Shown: positions 33,611 to 41,912 of the stretch, one piece after another | Layout: each line of letters begins with the position of its first letter | How positions within the stretch are numbered: position 1 is the stretch's first letter | NCBI RefSeq assembly: GCF_000745475.1 | Contig: NZ_JQJJ01000010.1 | Span: 310,001-374,000 of the forward strand | DNA: 64,000 nucleotides | From: Allobosea sp. UNC402CLCol | GTDB taxonomy: Bacteria; Pseudomonadota; Alphaproteobacteria; Rhizobiales; Beijerinckiaceae | Direction of reading: 5' to 3' | Program-made: the position numbers and the translations under genes | Notes under the pieces: generated by a model | Database searches by the model: none | The model's input: only the letters and a program-made list of their open reading frames with translations | What the model was told of the DNA's origin: nothing

Positions 33611-35107
33611 ATGCTCCCGACCCTTCCCACGCGACGTTTCCGGCGCCTGCGACGCCTCGCGGGCGCGGGGCTTTTCGCGTTCGCCCTCTTGCCGGCGCTT
33701 GCCCTGGCCCAGTCGCCGTCGTCCGGCCCGTCCCGGCCGCAGGGCGAGACGACACGGCGCGCCGTGGCGCCGGGCGGCCAGCCGCCTTCGTCCGCGACCT
33801 CGCCCAGCCGCTCGATGCAGGTGCCGCCCGGCCTGTGGGCTCAGCCGCGCCAGGCGCGCAGCCTGGTTCCGGCGCAGGACGAGAACCGCTTCGTGCCCGA
33901 CGAGGTGCTGTTCGAGCTCGCGCCCAATGCCGATGCCGATACGGTGCTGCATCGCTACGGCGCGACGGTGATCGCCCGGCAGCGCTTCGAGCTCGCGGGC
34001 GTGACGATCATCCGCGCCAGGCTCGAAGCGGGGCGCGACCTGCGCGCCGTGCTGACGCAGATGGGCGACGACGACGCCATCGCCGGAGCGCAGCCGAACT
34101 TCCTGTTCGAGCTGCAGGAGGATGCGCCCAAGCCGCTCTCCGGCCTTCCGACCGGGGCGAGCACCGCCTCCAGCGATGCGCGCAGCCAGTCGACCCTGCC
34201 GACGCTGCGGCTTTCCGATCCCACGCCCGCGGCCCGTGCGCCGGGGACGATGCGCCGGGTGCTGCCGCCGCAATATGTCATCGGCAAGCTGCATCTCTCC
34301 GAGGCGCACAAGCTGGCGCAGGGCCGTGGCGTGCGCGTCGCGCTGATCGATTCCGGCGTCGACATGGACCATCCGGAGCTGCGCGGCTCGGTCGCCGGCT
34401 ATCTCGACGCGGTCGACGGGCTGGCCACGCCGCATGCCCATGGCACCTCGATGGCGACGGCCATGGTCGCGCATGGCGAGCTGGAAGGCATGGCGCCAGC
34501 GGCGCGGCTGCTCGTCGGGCGGGCCTTCGGCGGCCCGCAGACGAATTCGGCCAATGGCAAGTCGTTCCAGATCCTGACCGCGCTCGACTGGGTGGCGCAG
34601 CAGCGGGCCAAGATCATCAATCTCTCCTTCGCCGGCCCGCAGGACCGTCTGCTGTCCCAGGCGCTGGTCGGCGCGAAGGAGCGCGGGCTGATCGTGGTGG
34701 CCGCGGCCGGCAATGGCGGCCCGAAATCCGGCCCGCTCTATCCCGGCGCCGACCCGAACGTCATCGCGGTGACGGCGACCGATGCCGACGACAAGCTGTT
34801 TCCCGATGCCAATCGCGGAGGCTACATCGCCGTGGCCGCGCCCGGCGTCGACGTGCTGACGGCGGAGCCCGGCGGGCGCTACGTCTTCTCCTCGGGCACC
34901 TCGATCGCGACGGCGCATGTCTCCGGGCTCGTCGCTCTGCTGGTCGAGAAGCAGCCCGATCTAGACCTCGCCAGCGCCCGCAAGATCCTTGCCGACAGCG
35001 CCGTCGACCTCGGCGCGAAGGGGCGCGACCCCCTCTTCGGCGCCGGCCGTGTCGATGCCGAGGCGGCCGTGGCGCGGGTTCTGCCGGTCGCGACCGCGAG
35101 GCCGTGA
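33611..35107 (+). CDS. S8 family serine protease (subtilase)
   Basis: 498 residues from ATG 33611 (AGGAGG eight bases upstream). Signal peptide ending ALALAQ (about 34), a Pro/Ser-rich linker, a prodomain at about 93-168 (RFVPDEVLFELAPNADADT, GATVIARQRFELAGVTI, AGAQPNFLFEL), then the subtilisin domain: Asp247 in ALIDSGVDMDHPE, His277 in HAHGTS, oxyanion Asn368 in AAAGNGG and Ser431 in SSGTSIATAHVSG. It is exported, probably periplasmic. Operon: sigma factor, anti-sigma, protease. Confidence 0.95.
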   Translation: MLPTLPTRRFRRLRRLAGAGLFAFALLPALALAQSPSSGPSRPQGETTRRAVAPGGQPPSSATSPSRSMQVPPGLWAQPRQARSLVPAQDENRFVPDEVLFELAPNADADTVLHRYGATVIARQRFELAGVTIIRARLEAGRDLRAVLTQMGDDDAIAGAQPNFLFELQEDAPKPLSGLPTGASTASSDARSQSTLPTLRLSDPTPAARAPGTMRRVLPPQYVIGKLHLSEAHKLAQGRGVRVALIDSGVDMDHPELRGSVAGYLDAVDGLATPHAHGTSMATAMVAHGELEGMAPAARLLVGRAFGGPQTNSANGKSFQILTALDWVAQQRAKIINLSFAGPQDRLLSQALVGAKERGLIVVAAAGNGGPKSGPLYPGADPNVIAVTATDADDKLFPDANRGGYIAVAAPGVDVLTAEPGGRYVFSSGTSIATAHVSGLVALLVEKQPDLDLASARKILADSAVDLGAKGRDPLFGAGRVDAEAAVARVLPVATARP

Positions 35108-35154
35108 GCGGCCCGCGCTCTTGACCTTGGCCGCCGCATCGGCCTGATGGCGCG

Positions 35155-36309
35155 ATGCCGCGCCCGAAACTTCTTTTCGTTGCCACCGAGGACTGGTTCT
35201 TCGCCTCGCATTTCCTGCCGATGGCGCGGGCGGCGCGCGAGATGGGCCTCGACGTCGCGGTCGTCGCCCGCGAGCGCAACCACCGGCGCGTGATCGAGGC
35301 GGCAGGGGCGCGATTGATCGCGCTGGAGGCGGAGCGGCGCAGCCTCGATCCGCGCGCGCTGTTCAGGCAGGTCACGGCGCTGAAGCGGATCATCGCGGCC
35401 GAGAAGCCGGACATCCTGCACTGCATTGCATTGAAGCCGATCGCGCTGGCCGGCCTTGCCGGCAAGCTCGCCGGCATCGAGCGACGCGTCTATGCGCTGA
35501 CCGGGCTCGGCTTCCTCGGCGCGAAGCAGGGCCTGCTCGCGGCGCTGGCGCGGTTTGCCGCGGTGAGCTGGCTGCGCGGCGCGATCGACGGCAGGCAGGT
35601 GCGCTTCCTGTTCGAGAATCCGGACGACCCCGTCACGCTCGGGCTTGATCCGCAGGATGCCGCCAAGGTCGCGATCGTCGGCGGGGCCGGCGTCGATCCG
35701 CTGATCCTGATGCCGTCGCCGATGCTGGCGACGCCGCCCTTCAAGGTCGCGATCGTGGCCCGGATGCTGTGGTCGAAGGGCGTCGATCTCGCGGTCGAGG
35801 CGATCAGGCTGGCGCGGGCGGAGGGGGTGAAGGTCACGCTCACCATCCATGGCGCGCCCGACCCCTCGAACCCGAAGGCGATCCCCGAGGCGACCCTGAA
35901 GGAATGGACGGCGCGGCCGGGCATCGTCTGGGCCGGGCCGACGCGCGACATCGAAGGCGTCTGGAAGGCGCATCATCTCTGCATCATGCCGTCGCGCGGC
36001 GGCGAGGGCCTGCCGCGCACCATCCTGGAGGCCGCCGCCTGCGGCCGCCCGATCCTGACGACCGACGTGCCGGGCTGCCGCAGCTTCGTGCGCGAGGGGC
36101 GGGACGGCATGGTCGTGCCGCCGGACGATGCCGCAGCGCTGGCCAAGGCGCTTCTCGTCTTCGCCCGGGCGCCGGGGGTGGCGGAGCGGATGGGCGCCAA
36201 TGCGCGCGCGCGCCTGCTCGACGGCCATACCGAGCGCGACGTGATGAATGCGGTGAAGGCGCTCTATCGCGGCCTGCTGGCGCAGCCCACGACGGATGTG
36301 GCGGCATGA
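35155..36309 (+). CDS. Glycosyltransferase family 4 protein
   Basis: 384 residues. Two Rossmann-like halves: N-terminal LLFVATEDWFFASHFLPMAR and C-terminal FKVAIVARMLWSKGVDLAVEA, VTLTIHGAPDP, then PSRGGEGLPRTILEAAACGRPILTTDVPG, the GT-B retaining signature with EG...E. It would add a sugar to a cell-surface polysaccharide or lipid. The stop overlaps the next gene's ATG by 4 bases. Confidence 0.9.
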   Translation: MPRPKLLFVATEDWFFASHFLPMARAAREMGLDVAVVARERNHRRVIEAAGARLIALEAERRSLDPRALFRQVTALKRIIAAEKPDILHCIALKPIALAGLAGKLAGIERRVYALTGLGFLGAKQGLLAALARFAAVSWLRGAIDGRQVRFLFENPDDPVTLGLDPQDAAKVAIVGGAGVDPLILMPSPMLATPPFKVAIVARMLWSKGVDLAVEAIRLARAEGVKVTLTIHGAPDPSNPKAIPEATLKEWTARPGIVWAGPTRDIEGVWKAHHLCIMPSRGGEGLPRTILEAAACGRPILTTDVPGCRSFVREGRDGMVVPPDDAAALAKALLVFARAPGVAERMGANARARLLDGHTERDVMNAVKALYRGLLAQPTTDVAA

Positions 36310-36968
36310 ACGCGCTGGCGAGCGAGCCGGATCGCACCGCCTTCATCCGTGCCCATACGCGGCTCCTGCCGGTGCCCTATGCGCCGGAGATCGCGCTCCA
36401 TGTCGCCGAGGAAGCGACGGAACTTTGGCAGAAGACCGAGGATGAGCTCGCCGTGATCGGCCTGCCGCCGCCGTTCTGGGCCTTCGCCTGGGCCGGCGGG
36501 CAGGCACTGGCGCGCTATCTGCTCGACCATCGGGAGATCGTCGCCGGCCGGCGCATGCTCGATTTCGCCTCGGGCTCGGGGCTCGTCGCCATCGCGGCGA
36601 TGAAGGCGGGCGCGGCCAGCGTCGAAGCCTGCGACATCGACGCCTTCGCGGCGACTGCGATCGGTCTCAATGCGCAGGCGAACGGCGTCGCGGTGACGGC
36701 GCGGCTCGAAGATCTGATCGGCCATGACGAGGGCTGGGAGGTGATCTGCGCCGGCGACGTCTGCTATGAGCGCGCCATGGCGGAAGCCGTGATCGGCTGG
36801 CTCGGCGCGCTGGTGCTGCGGGGGGCGACGGTGCTGATCGGCGATCCCGGCCGCTCCTATCTGCCGAAGGACCGGCTCGAGTCCATCGCCAGTTACGAGG
36901 TGCCGGTGACGCGCGCGCTGGAAGATGCCGAGATCAAGCGCAGCTCGGTCTGGCGGTTGAAGAGCTGA
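36306..36968 (+). CDS. Class I methyltransferase (ETFB lysine methyltransferase-like)
   Basis: 220 residues from ATG 36306 (ATGA overlap with the glycosyltransferase). LPPPFWAFAWAGGQALARYLLD, RMLDFASGSGLVAIAA, VEACDIDAFAATAIGLNAQ and VICAGDVCYERAMA match the METTL20/ETFBKMT group, which methylates lysines next to the recognition loop of the electron-transfer flavoprotein beta subunit. No etfB in the window. The electron flavoprotein target is inference from the family. Confidence 0.75.
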   Translation: MNALASEPDRTAFIRAHTRLLPVPYAPEIALHVAEEATELWQKTEDELAVIGLPPPFWAFAWAGGQALARYLLDHREIVAGRRMLDFASGSGLVAIAAMKAGAASVEACDIDAFAATAIGLNAQANGVAVTARLEDLIGHDEGWEVICAGDVCYERAMAEAVIGWLGALVLRGATVLIGDPGRSYLPKDRLESIASYEVPVTRALEDAEIKRSSVWRLKS

Positions 36969-37049
36969 ACGGGTCTTGCCGAAGGCAGGCCCTCGGAGCC
37001 ACGCTGCGAAGCGATCCGGTATCGTCGTGCGCTACCGTCCCCTGCATGG

Positions 37050-37072
37050 CTTCGCTGCGCTCGCAATGACGG
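37050..37072. repeat. Short dispersed repeat (GCTTCG...CTCGCAATGACGG type)
   Basis: CTTCGCTGCGCTCGCAATGACGG; near-identical to 2647-2674. It fills the convergent gap between the methyltransferase and the hexapeptide transferase. Confidence 0.6.
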
Positions 37073-37078
37073 CCGGGA

Positions 37079-37699
37079 TCAGCCGCCATGCTTCTCCAGG
37101 AACGCCTCGACGGGCAGATGGCGGAAATCGTCCAGCGCCACGCGCAGGCGGGCATGCTCCCAGTCCCACCAGGCCAACTCCTGCAGCCTCCGCGCGACAT
37201 CCTCGGAAAAGCGCCGCCGGATCGGGCGGGCCGGATTGCCGGCGACGATGGTGTAGGCCGGCACATCCTTGGTGACGACGGCGCCGCCGGCAACGACCGC
37301 GCCGGTGCCGATGCTGCGGCCGGCGAGCACGATCGCGCCATGGCCGATCCAGACATCGTGGCCGATGGTGACGGCATGCGCCCGGCGCCAGTCGAAGAAG
37401 GCGGCATCGTCCTGCGCATCCTCGAAATAGGCGGAGGCGCGATAGGTGAAGTGCGACTGGCTCGCCCGGTGCATCGGATGGTTGCCGGGATTGATCCGCG
37501 TCATTGCGGCGATCGAGCAGAATTTTCCGATCGTCGTGTAAATGACATTCGCGTCGTTCACGACATAGGAGTAATCACCCAATGTCGACTCGGCGAAGAC
37601 GGTGCGGGCGCCGATTTCGGTGTAGCGTCCCAGCGTCGCCTGCCTGACCTGGGCGGTCGGGTCGATCACAGGTTCCAGTCCGAGCTTCTTTCCGGCCAT
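37079..37699 (-). CDS. Hexapeptide-repeat transferase of phosphonate operons
   Basis: 206 residues from ATG 37699. Left-handed beta-helix repeats run through the protein: [20 protein letters not shown], then [49 protein letters not shown] (in three blocks). This is the xenobiotic acetyltransferase-like family found with phn genes (DapH/chloramphenicol type). It may acetylate an aminoalkylphosphonate. It is divergent from phnN, with overlapping start codons. Confidence 0.85.
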   Translation of the reverse strand: MAGKKLGLEPVIDPTAQVRQATLGRYTEIGARTVFAESTLGDYSYVVNDANVIYTTIGKFCSIAAMTRINPGNHPMHRASQSHFTYRASAYFEDAQDDAAFFDWRRAHAVTIGHDVWIGHGAIVLAGRSIGTGAVVAGGAVVTKDVPAYTIVAGNPARPIRRRFSEDVARRLQELAWWDWEHARLRVALDDFRHLPVEAFLEKHGG

Positions 37700-38297
37700 G
37701 TCCTTATCCTTTCCTGATGTCGCTGTTTCCGCTCCGCTTGCCGGAGCACTGGTTCTGGTCGTCGGGCCTTCGGGGGCCGGCAAGGACACGTTGATGGATG
37801 CGGCGCGGGCCGAGCTCGCCGGGGACGAGGCCTTCCATTTCGCGCGGCGATTGATCACCCGCCCCGCCATGGCCGGTGCCGAGGACCATGATTCCTGCGA
37901 CGAGGCCGCCTTCGCGGCGGCCGAGGCGAAGGGCGATCTCGCCTTGAGCTGGCGCGCCCATGGCTTGAGCTACGGTATTCCGGCAGCCGAGCTTGCGGGG
38001 CTCGCAAAGGGCGACGTCGTCATCGCCAACATCTCGCGCGGGGCCATTCCCGCGGCGGAGAGGCTGGCCGAGCGGGTGCTGGCGATCAACATCACCGCGC
38101 CGGTCGCGGTGCTGGCGAAGCGCCTGGCGGCGCGCGGGCGCGAGAGCGAGGCGGATATCGCGGCGCGGCTCGCACGCGAGGCGCCGCTCAAGACGCAGCG
38201 TGCCCAGACCGTCACCATCATGAACGACCGCAGCATCGCCGAGGCGAGCGCCGAACTGCTGGCGGTCCTGCGCGCGCTCGGGCCGCGGCGGGGCTGA
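37698..38297 (+). CDS. phnN: Ribose 1,5-bisphosphokinase PhnN
   Basis: 199 residues. P-loop GPSGAGKDT near residues 23-31, ARRLITRPA, then [14 protein letters not shown] and [15 protein letters not shown], the guanylate-kinase-like PhnN family. It phosphorylates ribose 1,5-bisphosphate to PRPP, the end of the C-P lyase pathway. ATG 37698 is the only good start in frame; it shares CAT/ATG with the divergent transferase (CATG). It is separated from the phnGHIJKLM operon and convergent with the DUF1045 gene. Confidence 0.93.
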   Translation: MSLSFPDVAVSAPLAGALVLVVGPSGAGKDTLMDAARAELAGDEAFHFARRLITRPAMAGAEDHDSCDEAAFAAAEAKGDLALSWRAHGLSYGIPAAELAGLAKGDVVIANISRGAIPAAERLAERVLAINITAPVAVLAKRLAARGRESEADIAARLAREAPLKTQRAQTVTIMNDRSIAEASAELLAVLRALGPRRG

Positions 38298-38326
38298 GTT
38301 CGACATACCGCGTCTCCCGCCGCCGC

Positions 38327-38400
38327 CATGCTCAGGCTCGACCCGAGCATCTCTGGCGGGAGATTCTCGGGTCTGCGCTTCGCTTCGCCCGAGAATGACG
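38327..38400. repeat. Palindromic intergenic repeat, copy 1
   Basis: CATGCTCAGGCTCGACCCGAG...ATTCTCGGG...CCCGAGAATGACG. Two hairpins (GCTC..GAGC, ATTCTCGGG/CCCGAGAAT). Sits between convergent phnN and the DUF1045 gene, so it may act as a bidirectional 3' end. Relatives at 41000-41096, 48840-48914, 58050-58124. Confidence 0.8.
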
Positions 38401-38423
38401 AGGCGGTTTCGACGCAAGGACCT

Positions 38424-39113
38424 CTACCCCAGCCGGTAGGAATCGAGCAGGCGGAAGCGGGCGTCGCGATGGTCCTGCCTGAACAGGGCGAAGCGGTCGA
38501 GCGCGACCGGGCCGGCGACAACCGCGGCATAGGCGTCCTTCAGCGCCGATTTCACCGGCGCCGTCTTCTCCGGCGGCAGCGAGCCGGTCAGCGTCATGTG
38601 GAAGCGGAAGGCGTCGCCGACATAAGGATAGCCATAGGCTTCGAGATAGGCGCTCTGGGCCGGCGTCATCGGGCTCTTGAGGCGCCGGGCACGGTCGGCC
38701 TCGCTCAGCGGCGCGCGAAAGGGCTCGAAAGCCTGCACCAGCGCGAAGGCGAAACGCTGCAAGGCCTCGTTCGGCTCGGGCGTCAGCGCGATGAAGGAGC
38801 CGAGCGCATTGACGTTCAAGCCCGCGAGCGGCACGCCGTCGAGGCCCGCGGCATAGTTGCGGGCGAAGGCGCGCAGATGTTCCTCGGTCCGGCCGCCGGC
38901 CAGTTCGAAGGGCGCCTTCAGCGTGGCGTGGAAGCCGTAGCGGCGCGGCTCCTCGGTCAAGGCCGGCCATTCCACGGGGTCGCAACCCGAGGGAACGGCG
39001 AAAGGGATATCCTCGCCCGTCAGCGCGTCATAGCCCAGCACCGACGAGCCGAAGCGCCAGAGGGCGCTGTCGGCGGCCGGAGCGTAGTAGACGGCGTAGC
39101 GAGGCTTGCTCAA
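38424..39113 (-). CDS. DUF1045 phosphonate-operon protein (2H phosphoesterase)
   Basis: 229 residues. Two HxT motifs, GFHATLKAPF (about 60-69) and FRFHMTLTG (about 170-178), are the catalytic histidines of the 2H superfamily, which opens cyclic 2',3' or 1,2 phosphates. The protein family occurs in C-P lyase operons. As no phnP (the known cyclic ribose phosphate diesterase) was found in this window, this protein is a good candidate to open 5-phosphoribosyl 1,2-cyclic phosphate. Its ATG overlaps the phnM stop. Confidence 0.88.
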   Translation of the reverse strand: MSKPRYAVYYAPAADSALWRFGSSVLGYDALTGEDIPFAVPSGCDPVEWPALTEEPRRYGFHATLKAPFELAGGRTEEHLRAFARNYAAGLDGVPLAGLNVNALGSFIALTPEPNEALQRFAFALVQAFEPFRAPLSEADRARRLKSPMTPAQSAYLEAYGYPYVGDAFRFHMTLTGSLPPEKTAPVKSALKDAYAAVVAGPVALDRFALFRQDHRDARFRLLDSYRLG

Positions 39114-40249
39114 AATGCGCGCTCGCCCTGCGACCAGACGGCGGCGAGGACCGGCGTGTCGCCGAGCACCTTGAAGCGCACGAGATCGGCGCGCAGGCCG
39201 GTCTTGAGATGGCCGCGGTCCCGGAGGCCGAGGATGTCGGCGACCTTCCAGGTGACCATGCCCATCGCCTCGGGCAGCGCGATGCCATGGTCGGCATTGA
39301 GCTTGACCACCGCCTGCAGCAGGCTCGCGGGCACATAATCCGAGGACAGGCCGTCGAGCAGGCCTTTCTCGGCGAGCTCGGAGACCGAGACACCGCCGGA
39401 ATGCGAGCCGCCGCGCACGACGTTCGGGGCACCGGCAACCGTGGCAAGGCCGGCCTGCTTGGCGGCGGCGGCGGCCTCGACCGTGGTCGGGAATTCCGAG
39501 ATCACCGCGCCGGAGGCGACGCCTTCCTCGACATGCTCCGGGATCGTGTCGTCATGGGTCGCGAGCGGGATGCCGCGCGCGCGGAAGATATCGACCACGG
39601 CCTGCCAGTTCTTGGCGACATTGGCTGCGCCTTCGCGCTGCCGGACCTCGACGTCCTCCTCGAACTCAGCGACCGTCTTGCCGTTGCCGACGGCATAGGT
39701 CTTGAGGTGCTGGAGATCGCGCCACTGGCGCTGGCCGGGGGTGTGGTCCATCAGCGAGACGAGCTGGACTAGTTCGTCGTCCTGATAGGGCGCGATGTCC
39801 TCGAGCAGCTGCGGGCTCGTCAGCTCGCAGCGCATGTGGATGCGGTGATCGATGCGGAAGACGTTCTCGCTCTTGCCATAGGCCAGCGACTTCATCACGT
39901 CGGCGAAGATGTCCTTGCGGTAGTCCTTGGCCGAGAAAGGCGTGCCGGCGCAGACCGCGTCATAGACGGTGGTGACGCCGGCCGCGGCCATCTGCGCGTC
40001 ATGGACCAGCGCGGCTGCCAGCCCGTTCGGCCAGAAGACCTTCGGGCGCGGCATGAAATGCTTTTCCATGTTGTCGGTGTGCATCTCGACGAGGCCGGGC
40101 GCGACATAGTCGCCGCCGACATCGATGGCGCCGGGCAGGGACGACTTGCCCTGATCGACCGCCGTGATTCCGCTGGCGTCGAAGGCGATGGTGCCGGTGA
40201 CGACCTCGTTCTCGAGGATGAGCTTGGCATTGGTGAGAACGGTTTGCAT
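39110..40249 (-). CDS. phnM: Alpha-D-ribose 1-methylphosphonate 5-triphosphate diphosphatase PhnM
   Basis: 379 residues, amidohydrolase fold. YVAPGLVEMHTDNMEKH holds the metal-binding histidine, VTTVYDAVCAGTPFS, then VQLVSLMDHTPGQ and ATHDDTIPEHVEE supply further ligands, ending GLRADLVRF. It removes pyrophosphate from ribose 1-phosphonate 5-triphosphate, giving the PhnJ substrate. Two bases separate it from phnL. Confidence 0.95.
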   Translation of the reverse strand: MQTVLTNAKLILENEVVTGTIAFDASGITAVDQGKSSLPGAIDVGGDYVAPGLVEMHTDNMEKHFMPRPKVFWPNGLAAALVHDAQMAAAGVTTVYDAVCAGTPFSAKDYRKDIFADVMKSLAYGKSENVFRIDHRIHMRCELTSPQLLEDIAPYQDDELVQLVSLMDHTPGQRQWRDLQHLKTYAVGNGKTVAEFEEDVEVRQREGAANVAKNWQAVVDIFRARGIPLATHDDTIPEHVEEGVASGAVISEFPTTVEAAAAAKQAGLATVAGAPNVVRGGSHSGGVSVSELAEKGLLDGLSSDYVPASLLQAVVKLNADHGIALPEAMGMVTWKVADILGLRDRGHLKTGLRADLVRFKVLGDTPVLAAVWSQGERAF

Positions 40250-40251
40250 CG

Positions 40252-40947
40252 TCAGGCCTTCCGGAAAGCGGTGATGTCGAGATAGCGCGTCGCGACCTTT
40301 TCGCGAACCGCCTCGTCGTGGAAAATGCCGACGATAGCGGAGCCGGCGGCGCGAGCCTCGGCGATGAGCTCGACGACGACGTCGCGATTGGCCGCATCGA
40401 GCGAGGCGGTCGGCTCGTCGATCAGCATGATCGCCGAGGGGTCGACGAAGGAGCGGGCGATGTTGACGCGCTGCTGCTCGCCGCCGGAGAAGGTGGCGGG
40501 CGCGAGGTTCCAGAGCCGCTCCGGCAGGTTCAGCCGGGCGAGCATGGCCTTGGCGCGCTCGGTCGCGGTTTCCGGCGTGGCGCCGCGCGCCAGCAGCGGG
40601 TCGCGCACGATGTCGAGCGTCGAGACGCGCGGGATGACGCGCAGGAACTGTGAGACAAAGCCGAGCGTGCGGCGGCGGATGTCGAGCACGGTGCGCGGCA
40701 CGGCTGCGACGATGTCGACGGGCCGGCCGGCATGGGTGACGTGGATCGTCCCGGAGGTCGGCCTGTAGTTGCCGTAGAGGATGCGCAGCAGGCTCGATTT
40801 GCCGGCGCCGGACGCGCCCGCCAGCACCAGCGCCTCGCCGGCCTCGACATGGAAATTGACGTTGTCGAAGACGGGCAGACGCGCTCCGCCCTGGTTGTGC
40901 AGGGTGAAGGTCTTGGCGACGTTCTCGACCTGAATCATCGTGGTCAT
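40252..40947 (-). CDS. phnL: C-P lyase ATP-binding protein PhnL
   Basis: 231 residues from ATG 40947; the long upstream frame is not coding. ABC ATPase: Walker A GASGAGKSS, signature FSGGEQQRVNIARSF, Walker B MLIDEPTASLD and switch GIFHDE. It is not a transporter; PhnL binds the C-P lyase core with PhnK. Separated from phnK by a 158-base gap filled by a palindromic repeat. Confidence 0.95.
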   Translation of the reverse strand: MTTMIQVENVAKTFTLHNQGGARLPVFDNVNFHVEAGEALVLAGASGAGKSSLLRILYGNYRPTSGTIHVTHAGRPVDIVAAVPRTVLDIRRRTLGFVSQFLRVIPRVSTLDIVRDPLLARGATPETATERAKAMLARLNLPERLWNLAPATFSGGEQQRVNIARSFVDPSAIMLIDEPTASLDAANRDVVVELIAEARAAGSAIVGIFHDEAVREKVATRYLDITAFRKA

Positions 40948-40999
40948 GGTGTCAGTGCCTTGCCGATTCGCGGTGACGAGGATGTGACGGGCGCAGAAC

Positions 41000-41096
41000 G
41001 TCATTCTCGGTCGGAGCGAAGCGCAGACCCGAGAATCTCTCGCCGGAAGAGGCGCTCTTCCCTCCTGAGATGCTCGGGGCAAGCCCGAGCATGACG
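41000..41096. repeat. Palindromic intergenic repeat, copy 2
   Basis: GTCATTCTCGG...CCGAGAAT... and GATGCTCGGGGCAAGCCCGAGCATGAC hairpins. Lies between phnK and phnL inside one operon, so it may process the transcript. Confidence 0.8.
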
Positions 41097-41105
41097 TTCC
41101 GTCCC

Positions 41106-41912
41106 TCACACACTCAGCACCGCCGAGGTCAGGAGTTGCGTGTAGGCGTGATGGGGATCGTCGAGGACCTGGTCGGTGAGGCCCTGCTCGACGACCTTCC
41201 CGTCCTTCATCACCATCAATCGGTCGGTGAGGAGGCGGGCGACGGCGAGGTCGTGGGTGACGATGATCGCGGCCAGCCCGAGATCGCGGACCAGGACGCG
41301 CAGCAGGTCGAGCAGGCGGGCCTGCACGGAGACGTCGAGGCCGCCGGTCGGCTCGTCCATGAAGACGAGGCGCGGTTCCGAGACCAGGACGCGGGCGATC
41401 TGCAGGCGCTGCTGCATGCCGCCGGAGAACTGGCGCGGCCGATCGTCGATGCGCGAGCCCGCGATCTCGACGCGCTGGAGCCAGTCCAGCGCTCGCTCGC
41501 GGATCTCGCCGTAATGCCGGTCGCCGCGATCCATCAGGCGTTCGCCGACATTGCCGCCGGCGGTAACGTCCATGCGCAGGCCGTCGCGCGGGTTCTGGTG
41601 GACGATGCCCCAGGCCGTGCGCATCAGGCGGCGGCGCTCCTGCTCGGAGACCGAGTAGATATCGAGCGGCTCGCTGCCACCCCGGAACAACACCTCGCCC
41701 GCATCGGGCTTGTCGATGCCGGCGAGGCAGCGCAGCAGGGTCGACTTGCCCGAGCCGGATTCGCCGACGATGCCGAGCACCTCGCCCGGCCAGAGATCGA
41801 AGGAAACATCGGCGCAGCCGATGCGCTCGCCATAGAAGCGGCTGACATTGGCGACCGAGAGCAGGGGGGCGGGTTCGAGGTCGAGCGCGGCCGGTGCGAC
41901 GTGGAGAGTCAT
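41106..41912 (-). CDS. phnK: C-P lyase ATP-binding protein PhnK
   Basis: 268 residues from ATG 41912 (overlaps phnJ stop). Walker A GESGSGKST, Q-loop VHQNPRDGLR, signature FSGGMQQRLQIARVL, Walker B LVFMDEPTGGLD. PhnK dimerises on PhnJ in the core complex PhnG2H2I2J2K. Similar to dipeptide-type ABC ATPases but, by position, PhnK. Confidence 0.95.
   Translation of the reverse strand: MTLHVAPAALDLEPAPLLSVANVSRFYGERIGCADVSFDLWPGEVLGIVGESGSGKSTLLRCLAGIDKPDAGEVLFRGGSEPLDIYSVSEQERRRLMRTAWGIVHQNPRDGLRMDVTAGGNVGERLMDRGDRHYGEIRERALDWLQRVEIAGSRIDDRPRQFSGGMQQRLQIARVLVSEPRLVFMDEPTGGLDVSVQARLLDLLRVLVRDLGLAAIIVTHDLAVARLLTDRLMVMKDGKVVEQGLTDQVLDDPHHAYTQLLTSAVLSV

Noticed and set aside
41106-41912. phnK as a dipeptide transporter ATPase
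   Set aside because: Motifs are similar, but the position between phnJ and phnL with overlapping frames identifies phnK.
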